Positions 31,757 to 40,322 of a stretch of 64,000 nt of DNA are shown piece by piece. Location: NCBI GenBank assembly GCA_023091735.1, contig JALKBU010000111.1, positions 17,189 to 81,188 of the forward strand, given 5' to 3'. A program made the position numbers and the translations under genes. Position 1 is the stretch's first letter. The number at the start of each line of letters is the position of its first letter. This stretch comes from Trichomonas tenax. Lineage: Eukaryota; Parabasalia; Trichomonadida; Trichomonadidae. The notes below the pieces were generated by a model, which did not search any database, was not told where the DNA came from, and was given only the letters and a program-made list of their open reading frames with translations.

Positions 31757-34700
31757 TTATATCTGATTATTCCTTGATGATATAGCCTTGTGAATTGCTT
31801 GCAAAGCTGTTTCTTCATCTAAATCATCATCGATGGAATCTAATATTCCTAACTCTTCTAACACTTTCATCAACAAGTTATTCTTGTCAGCAACAAGCTT
31901 AGCTTGTAGTTCAGCAATTTCTTCTTGATGCTTTGTCTCAACTTCGAGGTCCTTAAAGGCTGCCTGGGAGTTGAGGAGCTGCAATTCACGCTTGTGCTGT
32001 CCTCCAAGTTTCTCTATCTGAACTTCTAATGTCTTCTTGGCTGTTGATAACTTTGTTATCTCACCTGACATTGCTCTGTTTCTCTCCTCACTTGCTGCAA
32101 GATTTTCAGCAAGTTTCTTCGAAAGAGCGGCATTTTCTTCAGCCTGCTGACGCATTGCTTGAACTGTTTCTGCAAGCTTCTGCTTCAACTCAGACTGGCA
32201 GAGAACAAGCTTGTCAATTTCAGCTTGTTGAGTTTTCTGTTGTTCATGCATCTTTTGAGTCAAGTTCTTCTCAGATTGCTTCTTCTTATCCTTGAGTTGA
32301 GCAAGCATCTGTTGAAGCTTCTCCTGTCTGGAGTTAGATGCAGAAACGTTCTCATCACACATATGTTTAGCAGCAGTGATCTGAGCTTCAGCATCACTCT
32401 TTGTTTGGTTCATTTGAACGGTCAATGATCTGATTTGCGCATTCTTTTCATCGATTTCTCTTTCGAGTTGGCTGACATCAGCTCTCAAGTTCTGAATTTC
32501 CTCTGTCGATGAAGAGTGTGTCTTAGAAAGCTGTGATTCTAAGGAAGCAATTCGTGTATCTCTTCTGGCGATTTCTTTCTCAGATTCTTCAATCTTTGAC
32601 TCAAGTGATTTGACTTTAAGATCGAACTCTGATAATTTAAGCTTAAGCTCATCGCAAGCCTCGGAAAGGTCTTCACGAGCTTCAATGTTCTCTTCGCGGC
32701 TCTCAATGTCACCTAAGTACTCTGTAAGAATTTTATTAGCATTCCTGAGTTTCTTTATCTTGGCCTTGAGTTTCATAATATATTCTGATATCATTTCAAT
32801 ATCATTGATTCCAGAAACTTCAGTGACTCTTCCCATTTCACTGTTAACACTGTCGCATGCTGTTCTGAGAGCTTGCAATTCCTTCTCTTGAGCCTGGTTT
32901 ACAAGCATCTGGAGGCAAAGCAAGTCGAAAGCAATTCTTGAATCCCATCCCTTGACAGCAATATCTTGGATTGCAGCTCTGCGATCTTCGAAGCTTCCAC
33001 CAACCAAGAATCCCATGGAAACGAACTGTGTGTCTAATAAATCGTTACCGCGAATGACTGTTTCGATGTTTTGGACTGATGTTGCTGCAAATTCGATCAT
33101 TTCCTTGGATCTGTTCAAACTTCCTTTGATCTTAGCTGCTGCTTCATCATCCTTCTTTCCTGTCCTAAGGATATATGCAAATGATTCCATTGCACCTTCA
33201 GCAATACTCAAAATTGATTCATGGAGTTGCTTGCGATCTTCGGCTTCTTTCATCTTTGCATCGAATTCTTGAACTTTCGCGCGAGCTGGTTCTCCAGCTT
33301 GTTCGAAGGCATTTGAAAGTTCCCCGAAGACAGCGGCACACTTCTGAAGGGGAGATCCTTGTGTTCCATTGAGGACTGTTGTTAATCTTGATTTGAGTGG
33401 CTCTGGGAAGAGTGGAATCAAGTTATTAGAAATAACTGAAGATATTGATGTAAGAGTTTCTGTAATATTTGATTCTTTCTCTTGTTTCTGCTTTAATTTC
33501 TTTTCAAGATTTTCGTTCTTTGATGTTGCTTCAGCGAAATTTTCTTCGAGTTGTTTCATTGCAACTTCTTGCTTCTGTGCATTCAAAGACAACTGATTCT
33601 TTTCTTCTGTTAAATTATCAACTTGCAAACGAAGCTCTGCATTCATTGGTTCTAACAAACTTAATGCCTTCTTGAGTCTTTCTGTTTCCTGCTTCTGACT
33701 TTCGAATGCTGATGCTCCTTGTGAATGTGAAGCTTCTGCTGCTTGTAACTGCATCTTTAAGGATTCAATCTCAAGATTTGTGCTATTCTGCTGTGCGAAA
33801 TGAGAGTCTTTTTCAAGATTTAAGCATGCAATGTTCTTTTCGAGCTCTGCAATTCTGTCTTTAAAAAGTTGTAATTTTCCGCGAAGTTTGTCTTTGTCTT
33901 TAGCAAATTTCTTGATCTGTGAGATTGAAACTTTGAGTTTTCCTTCGATGTCAGCAATTGTCTGATGTAAATCTTCAATTTCTTGGCTTAATTTTGCATT
34001 TTCTTGATCTTTCTTTCCAATTTCATCAACAAGCTTTGTTCTCTCTTCACGTTCCTGTTTTGCTGGTAAAGCGAGACGTTCTTTAAGCTCAGCAATGCGA
34101 GAATCGCAATGAGTTAACAAATCATGTAATTTAGCGATTTCTTGGTCTCTCTGTTCGATCTCTTCGTTGTGTTCTGTCTTCTTAGCCTCAGATTCGTCGT
34201 TAATTTGCTTTAATTGAGCGCGTAATTGTTCGATTTGATTTTGAAGGTTTTTATTTTGGTCATTTTTAGTATTTATCTCGGATTTCACGCTGTTTGAGAA
34301 CTCATTGAGTTCATTCTGATACTGTGAATGCTCATTATGAAGATTTTCGTTCTCTTCTATCAAATTATGGTTTAATTCTGTTAATTTTTGGACTTTTCTC
34401 TCCAATTTTTCAACAGCCTTCTGTAAATCCTTAGATTTGCTACTAGAATCGGCCTGTTTCTTCGCGATTTCTTTAATTGAGTTAACGGAATCAATCACTT
34501 GCTTGAAAGTTGAGACTTGAGACCCGACGACGGTTGAGAAGGAGGAAAAGAATTTGGACAGCTCAGTGTTCGAAGCTTTGCTTGTGTCTTTATTTGAGTT
34601 TTGATTTTGCTTTAGCTTCTCGATTTCGGTCTCTAACGCCATTTTTTCGAGGCTGTATTTCTCTATGTCTTTGGATAATTGGATGATTTGATTTTCTGCT

Positions 34701-34957
34701 GTGAATTGTCTCGATTCAGCTTCTTGAGTTTTCTGTTGAGACATTTTCAATCTGTTTTGGAGATTTTCGGCCTTCTGGTTTGCTTCAAGCAATTTCGAGT
34801 TCAGTTCTCTGTTTTTTTTATGTAAAGATTCGAGTTCTTTCGGAAGAAGCAGAGCCTTGTCGAGCTGGGACTTCAAAGACTCATTTTCCTGTGTCAAAGC
34901 GAGAAGCATATCGTTGTTATTGGACAGAGCTTCCTGAAAGTCAGCTCTTACGTCCAT
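31757..34957 (-). CDS. Large coiled-coil protein
   Basis: 1066 residues, nearly all heptad-repeat coiled coil with Glu, Lys, Gln and Leu, in two long arms (~15-510 and ~720-1035). Between them is a less charged helical section (~530-700) with 'SISSVISNNLIPLFPEPLKSR' and 'AEGAMESFAYILRTGKK', which may be a small globular domain. No motor, GRIP, kinase or membrane region is present. Possible jobs are centrosome/basal body, golgin-like tether or striated-fibre component; none can be chosen. It lies 451 bases upstream of the IQ gene on the same strand. The unbroken frame and steady codon use support a real gene. Confidence 0.85.
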   Translation of the reverse strand: MDVRADFQEALSNNNDMLLALTQENESLKSQLDKALLLPKELESLHKKNRELNSKLLEANQKAENLQNRLKMSQQKTQEAESRQFTAENQIIQLSKDIEKYSLEKMALETEIEKLKQNQNSNKDTSKASNTELSKFFSSFSTVVGSQVSTFKQVIDSVNSIKEIAKKQADSSSKSKDLQKAVEKLERKVQKLTELNHNLIEENENLHNEHSQYQNELNEFSNSVKSEINTKNDQNKNLQNQIEQLRAQLKQINDESEAKKTEHNEEIEQRDQEIAKLHDLLTHCDSRIAELKERLALPAKQEREERTKLVDEIGKKDQENAKLSQEIEDLHQTIADIEGKLKVSISQIKKFAKDKDKLRGKLQLFKDRIAELEKNIACLNLEKDSHFAQQNSTNLEIESLKMQLQAAEASHSQGASAFESQKQETERLKKALSLLEPMNAELRLQVDNLTEEKNQLSLNAQKQEVAMKQLEENFAEATSKNENLEKKLKQKQEKESNITETLTSISSVISNNLIPLFPEPLKSRLTTVLNGTQGSPLQKCAAVFGELSNAFEQAGEPARAKVQEFDAKMKEAEDRKQLHESILSIAEGAMESFAYILRTGKKDDEAAAKIKGSLNRSKEMIEFAATSVQNIETVIRGNDLLDTQFVSMGFLVGGSFEDRRAAIQDIAVKGWDSRIAFDLLCLQMLVNQAQEKELQALRTACDSVNSEMGRVTEVSGINDIEMISEYIMKLKAKIKKLRNANKILTEYLGDIESREENIEAREDLSEACDELKLKLSEFDLKVKSLESKIEESEKEIARRDTRIASLESQLSKTHSSSTEEIQNLRADVSQLEREIDEKNAQIRSLTVQMNQTKSDAEAQITAAKHMCDENVSASNSRQEKLQQMLAQLKDKKKQSEKNLTQKMHEQQKTQQAEIDKLVLCQSELKQKLAETVQAMRQQAEENAALSKKLAENLAASEERNRAMSGEITKLSTAKKTLEVQIEKLGGQHKRELQLLNSQAAFKDLEVETKHQEEIAELQAKLVADKNNLLMKVLEELGILDSIDDDLDEETALQAIHKAISSRNNQI

Positions 34958-35284
34958 TTTGATATATTTTTATAAACTTCCCTTATTAAAAAAATTAACC
35001 CCTCAATTAAATCTAATATGTTAATAAACGGTTGACCACCTATAATAATATTTCACGCCCTGTAATTTTGTTTTTCACAAATATTTATTCACATCTATTT
35101 AATAGACTTGCCTCTGGACCAAACTTTTAAAATTCTTTAGATTATTTCATTAATCGTCTTAGATTTGCTTTTCTTAAACAACAATGTATCACTATATCAC
35201 TATCGTGAAATTATTATTAGTTATGCATAAGCAAATAACTCTGTGTTTTCATGGAGGATTTGAAATTCGGTCACTAAATGATCT
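34958..35284. other. AT-rich upstream region
   Basis: Intergenic, about 330 bases. Nothing recognised apart from the left TTAA border of the element that follows. Confidence 0.5.
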
Positions 35285-35507
35285 TTAAGGGGCGACTAAC
35301 ATGAAAAGTGACGATTGAGGGTAATGATTTCGAAAATCATTATGAATGCATAGCATTTAAAAAACTCTAACGGCAATATTATAGTAAAAAACTTCTAATG
35401 CCTATTTATCTATATTACAACTACTTCGAGTGAACATAGTTGAAAATATAATGCAGATTTTCAACCCAATTTTGAATAGTTTACATCTAGTGTGAGTCGC
35501 CCCTTAA
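35285..35507. mobile_element. MITE-like element with TTAA target duplication
   Basis: TTAAGGGGCGACT at 35285-35297 and its exact reverse complement AGTCGCCCCTTAA at 35495-35507 flank 197 bases of AT-rich DNA. If TTAA is the target-site duplication, the element is 215 bases (35289-35503) with 9-bp terminal inverted repeats GGGGCGACT. TTAA targets are the hallmark of piggyBac-type transposases, though their ends usually begin CCC. No coding capacity, so it must be mobilised in trans. It interrupts the glycine-rich gene remnant on its right: the minus-strand frame from 35667 runs through the border and ends inside the element. Confidence 0.65.
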
Positions 35508-35856
35508 GCATGTAATATGAATACGCAATATTTTTTGATTTTTCATGACCATTTCCATCATTTTCTCCATTCAATCCTCCATCTCCAAGTTTTTCTATAG
35601 TTAATAGGAGATGTAATTGTGAACAATGTCTGTGGATTTTTGTTTTCAATAATAACTCCTTTTCCAATTAAAGAAAAGATTTTTGTTGCAACACTTCCTG
35701 AACCCATTGCATATCCATTATGCTTCCCAGAAACGGCCGCTGGTTCATTTTCATAGGGATAAAACCGTTTCCAGACATCAGAGCTCGATTCAAAAATGGC
35801 AAAATGCAATAACGTTTTAATTGTGCCACTTTTTTAATAGACCTCAAAAATTGCAT
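35508..35856 (-). pseudogene. Remnant of a glycine-rich surface-protein gene
   Basis: Three overlapping minus-strand frames are needed to read it: 'DVWKRFYPYENEPAAVSGK' with 'GYAMGSGSVATKIF', then 'EKLGDGGLNGENDGNG', then 'SKNIAYSYYML' up to the border of the TTAA element. The content suggests a glycine-rich family copy that was already decaying or was broken by the insertion. Confidence 0.4.
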
Positions 35857-36621
35857 AAAAGCCCTGCATTAGATGATTCAAATAGATGTTTAAACATTGC
35901 ATGAAGCTTTCAATTTAAAATTTGTTTAAGGTTATTTCGATTTTTGGAGTTCTGTTTATCATTGAATAGAATGTGTAATGCATAGATATAGGCTGTAATT
36001 AACATGTCAATAATTTAATGTAAAAATTGGTATTGTTGATCGGAATATAATTTCAAATTTTAATTTTTTTTTTCTTCTATGGCTTTATACTACAGTAGTT
36101 AGATTGCAAAATTATATCTATGTATTTTCATTTAATGCAAAGCTTTAAATCAATCATAGTGGAAACAAATCAATATAATTTCGTCTGAGATACTTTTTGG
36201 GATACAGTCCCTACAAATAAATGTCATGCAATAGCATTTCTATCGTTTGGGAAAACATTAAGATATGTTATGCATTATCAAAATTGCAAAAATATTTTTT
36301 TAGTTCAAATTTGAGACTTTGACAATGCCATTCTAATATTATCATATATAGGACCGGTATTGTATATAAACGTTATGGGTTAAGGACAAATCAATGATAA
36401 AGAAATATCAAAGATAAAATTTTGAAGTTTATACTTTGCAAATGAGGTAAATATATGGCAAAACAGAAGAATATTATAATGGTTTAGTTACAGTTCCCCA
36501 ATTTCATGCTTAGCGGTCCTCAATACAAGAACCGTAAAAATTTTTGTGCATTTTAATAAGAATTAGTAGCAATCATCAAATATCTTCGCAATAATCAATT
36601 GTCACTTTTGAATGGAAATCT

Positions 36622-36667
36622 CGGCTGTGAGTGCACTTGAATGTCCGGCTGTGAGTGCACTTGAATG
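36622..36667. repeat. Tandem repeat of 24 bases, two copies
   Basis: CGGCTGTGAGTGCACTTGAA plus TG occurs at 36622-36643 and again, without mismatch, at 36646-36667. The preceding CACTTTTGAATGG may be a third, degraded unit. It contains the palindrome GTGCAC. Confidence 0.85.
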
Positions 36668-37181
36668 GCTTAAGCTTGGTTAACCAAGAATATAACCAAA
36701 AATGGAAGGCAAAATTCAAAATAAATTCAAACTTTACAAATTTTTTCAATTTTTTTAAAAATAATATATGATTACTAACACAATTTCAGTCATATACAGA
36801 CGATAAATGTCAAAAAAATCGATACAAAAAGTGCCTCTAACTGTTTGGTCGGGTAACTAAATGCATCTGTATATATCTCACATGTGTATGACATTCTAAA
36901 TTCACCAATTTTGGTCGCTGAATCCAAAAAAATGGAGTCAATACACTTCTAAACCCATAAAAATAAAATTAAAATTGAGAATATACGTTATTTTTTGAGA
37001 AGAAATCGATGCAAAGCATGTTTAATGCTATGAGAAAACTATTTATCACGTTTTTAATTCAAAATAATTTTTGATGGAGAAAAACTAAAAACAACCACTG
37101 TACTGTTTATAATTCGTCCGAAAAAATAAGTTTTATTAAATAATCATCAATTTTTTTGTTGAAAATAATATCTCCCGCAGA

Positions 37182-37209
37182 ACGGTTTGATGCTTTCAGT
37201 TCAAACCGT
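37182..37209. repeat. Perfect 9-bp hairpin
   Basis: ACGGTTTGA at 37182-37190 pairs with TCAAACCGT at 37201-37209 over a 10-base loop. It is not a tRNA arm as far as I can tell. Confidence 0.65.
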
Positions 37210-37379
37210 CTCAACAAGAAAGACAATGAAGTAGGATATCATCTATCGTCCAATCATGTTATTGGGCCTCGAACTCACGTTTTATTCATATTCTTTCACT
37301 TATTAAATCGCTCTGTGCTTAGTTCTCCATAGATATTCTATTTATCGCTGTTTTTTTCACGTCAATTCAGATCTTCGCA

Positions 37380-38455
37380 CAACTTTTCGAACAATATAAT
37401 TATGGAATTTGTGGCGATAAATACCCCGAATTGAAGACTTTTTTTAAAGTTTGCACTATAATCGTACGCTATGTAACAGCAAATACAAGTCCTATTGCTG
37501 AATATGTTGTTTTTGGAATACAATGAAATCAATGTCCAGATCCTGCATTAAAGTATCAAAGAAGCGGTAGATAGGAGATCTCTTTTATCTCTTTCTACCA
37601 CAAAAATAAGACTGTTAATAACTACAATACAAAAGCGCTTTTGTTTTTATCATTGCTGCGATTGTTATTGCTTTTATTTTCATCAACATGAGCTCTGGAA
37701 TGAGTAATTACTTATATAATTCAGATATATCTTGCTCATTGATTGCTCATACTCCAAACTTATTCGAACAAATCAAGAATAATGATGAAAATGGACGCGA
37801 AATATTCTTTAATCACTCAGTTGTTTTAGATACTGCAATGACATCTCTTCTTCAGTCAATGCCTGACAAAATATTAAGATCTCACGCTAATTTAATTAAT
37901 TTGCTCTACAACAAAGTTCATGAATATGAAGGCATAGAAAACATAGGGAGGTGATATCAAAGATAAAAGCTATGATAAAATTGCTCAAGTTTGCTTCTCT
38001 ATTTCATATGCAACTCTTCATAGTGAGAATGATGGCGATCTCGCAGATTGTTTTCCCGAATATCGTTAAATTAGTTCATGAACCTCCTCACTTTGTTTTC
38101 CTTTCGATTCCAGATGATAGCGAACCTGTTGATGTAATGGCAATACAGATGGTTCATTTCATTAATGCAGTAATCAATTCCTTCAATACAAGTTCACGGA
38201 AGTTCAAAGTTTCTGCAATAATGCTCGTTGGACATATATTACTCGTTCCTCTGAAAGCTAAACTTGCTGTTGTCGAAGTATTTGGAGTTGTATATAAGAG
38301 ACCTATTATGGCACGAAATAGGATAAAAACACAGGAAAGTTCTACGTAACAAAAGACACAGCTGCACTTCTAACAGATCAGAATAGCATTTCGCTTTCTG
38401 AAGACCCTGATTATGATTTAGTTCTTGTAACTAACAAACACATTGACGAATAATG
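37380..38455 (+). pseudogene. Broken membrane protein, possibly a nucleotidyl-cyclase relative
   Basis: Collinear plus-strand pieces in changing frames. 'CGDKYPELKTFFKVCT' near 37415 is followed by stops. A hydrophobic helix 'FVFIIAAIVIAFIFIN' near 37645 leads into the open frame 37688-37954. The frame 37951-38349 has 'HFVFLSIPDDSEPVDVMA' and 'LKAKLAVVEVFGVVYK'. The last piece is 'FYVTKDTAALLTDQ' with 'EDPDYDLVLVTNK' up to the TAA near 38453. One transmembrane helix followed by such a cytoplasmic part resembles the large family of trichomonad membrane adenylate/guanylate cyclases, but the catalytic Asp residues cannot be identified. At least three frame breaks make it non-functional. Confidence 0.4.
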
Positions 38456-38713
38456 TGTTTATATATGTATACATATATGTTTTGTTTATTTTATTATAAA
38501 TATTGTTCTGAATAATATTTTATCAAAACGTATTGTTTTGAATTTTTGAATTGAATCATATCCATTCTCAAAAAATAAAAGTGGCATTTTATACTTTGAT
38601 TTATTTGCCACTTTATAGCAAAAATAGTGATATCATTTAAATGCATTGGTTATTATCCCTACTTTATGTTTATAATAAAAAGTTATTCTGAAAAGTATGA
38701 AAATAATGATATA
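38456..38713. other. AT-rich spacer left of the TIR element
   Basis: No gene; AT-rich with ATATATGTATACATATATG near 38462. Confidence 0.5.
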
Positions 38714-39558
38714 TAAGGTGTCACACGACACCGTAGTATCATTATATCTATAAGTGTTTGAGAAACAATTTCAACATAGTTATAAGCAATATACATTTGC
38801 AGTAAATATGTTATACAATAGAATGATTCAAATTGAAATCATCAGGAGATATTCATGATTCTCTTTAAAAGTTACCAAATTTTTCGCGAGAAAAATGACA
38901 ACCAACATTTATTTCATATGAAATTAATTTGATCAAAGAATGCAAGCATCTCAAAGAAATAATTTGAACATTAATATAATAAAGGGCTATAGAGGAATCG
39001 TAATGTGTGCTGTTAATTAGCCTGTGATTCTTCGATTAATGTGTATTTAACCAATACTTATGTCGATAAAAAATTCGATGCATTTTAAGTTCTATTATCT
39101 CGTTCTTTGTTGAATCAATAAATAAAATAATAATATTTAATGAGTCATTACATCATAATGTATTGCTGACTATGTATATGTTTAAATCTTCTTAAATTAA
39201 TTTTCGTGATATTGGGAATTCTGTATGAATACGATTTTTTATAACTTGTGCAGGACCGAGAAACTTCATTTCGATTAACATATTAGTTCTTTCGCCTTTT
39301 ACATAATGTATTGACATTCTTGTGATTGAATAATATTAAATTATTCCTTATATTTGCCTTACTAGCAGATGATTTTGTAAAAATAGGCAATTTTTTGAAA
39401 TGGCTACATTGTTTTTGATTTTTCAAACCGTGACATTAACACCAGACATTTTAAGTCATATATATGACATTATACATTCATATACTATACATGTATATCA
39501 ATAGGATTTGATGGGACATCATGGTTGTCCTGATGCTACGGTGTTGTGGAACGCCCTA
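38714..39558. mobile_element. Non-autonomous TA-flanked TIR element (Tc1/mariner type)
   Basis: The left end at 38716-38741 starts AGGTGTCACACGACACCGTA. The reverse complement of the right end at 39531-39556 starts GGGCGTTCCACAACACCGTA. About 19 of 26 positions agree, with CACCGTAG and ATCA shared. Both ends are bordered by TA (38714-38715 and 39557-39558), the Tc1/mariner target duplication. The element is 841 bases with no open frame of note. The left end is itself palindromic (GGTGTC-ACAC-GACACC), so it can form a hairpin. A transposase from elsewhere in the genome would be needed to move it. Confidence 0.7.
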
Positions 39559-40322
39559 TATGATTAAATAATAATCGATCTCAAATGACAATTAAAATTG
39601 TATACATAAAATACCTATTGAGTGATATTTGGTGGTTACAAGTAATGTTTCCAAGTATGATTAATCTATATATATCAGCCAAAAAGTGGAATATCTGGTA
39701 ATTCATTACGATGAAGATCTTCAAAGCCCTTTATATCTGCTTCTGGTAGATAGATTCGCTTTCCAAGCTCGAGTTTGAAGTGAATAATTTGTCGTCAAGA
39801 TTCAACTTAGAAAGCTCTTCTTGACGACAAATTCTATAATAAATTTATCTTCAAAGCAAGTCACACCAGTTCTCTACATTTATTGAATGAAACACGATTT
39901 AAAAGCAAAATCACACATTGCCACTAAAGCAAAACTGCAATACATCTCTAAATTGATTTAGTGACAACACATTTTCATGTATTGCTTTCAAAAACAAGTT
40001 ATAATTAAGTTAACTAACTTGAAGTCAAATTCTAGTCATTGTAGTCACAGAAATGTTCCAAACAAGCTGTAGATAGGAAAACAGATGGCTTCTAAAAGTA
40101 ACAGATCAACTTTTTGTTGCTTCATTGTTGAATGATTCACAGATCGCTTCTGGGCTTTCTATTGATAAGGCAGCTACAATATTGAGTGTGGTTGAATTGA
40201 TTTCATGCAAGTTTCTCTCAAATCGAAAATAAATCTATGTGTCAAAATGAAATATTTGTCATGTAAAATTATTTTTGCTGTGTAAAGTTGAATTCGAATC
40301 AATAAAATAAACGGTCACAGGA
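39559..40322. other. Gene-free stretch before the checkpoint gene
   Basis: AT-rich. It holds a perfect 15-bp inverted repeat (39786-39833) and, 55-66 bases before the next ATG, the motif TGTCATGTAAAA (40257-40268). Confidence 0.5.
39786..39833. repeat. Perfect 15-bp inverted repeat
   Basis: AATTTGTCGTCAAGA at 39786-39800 and its exact reverse complement at 39819-39833 are separated by 18 bases. It is a strong stem-loop in either strand. No flanking target duplication was recognised. Confidence 0.85.

Larger units (their letters stand above)
35857..37379. other. 1.5-kb gene-free AT-rich region
   Basis: No gene. It contains a 24-base tandem duplication (36622-36667) and a 9-bp hairpin (37182-37209), both listed separately. 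Confidence 0.5.

Noticed and set aside
37225..37280. tRNA-like string GGGCCTCGAACTCACG
   Set aside because: No matching acceptor stem, D-arm or anticodon arm can be drawn on either strand.
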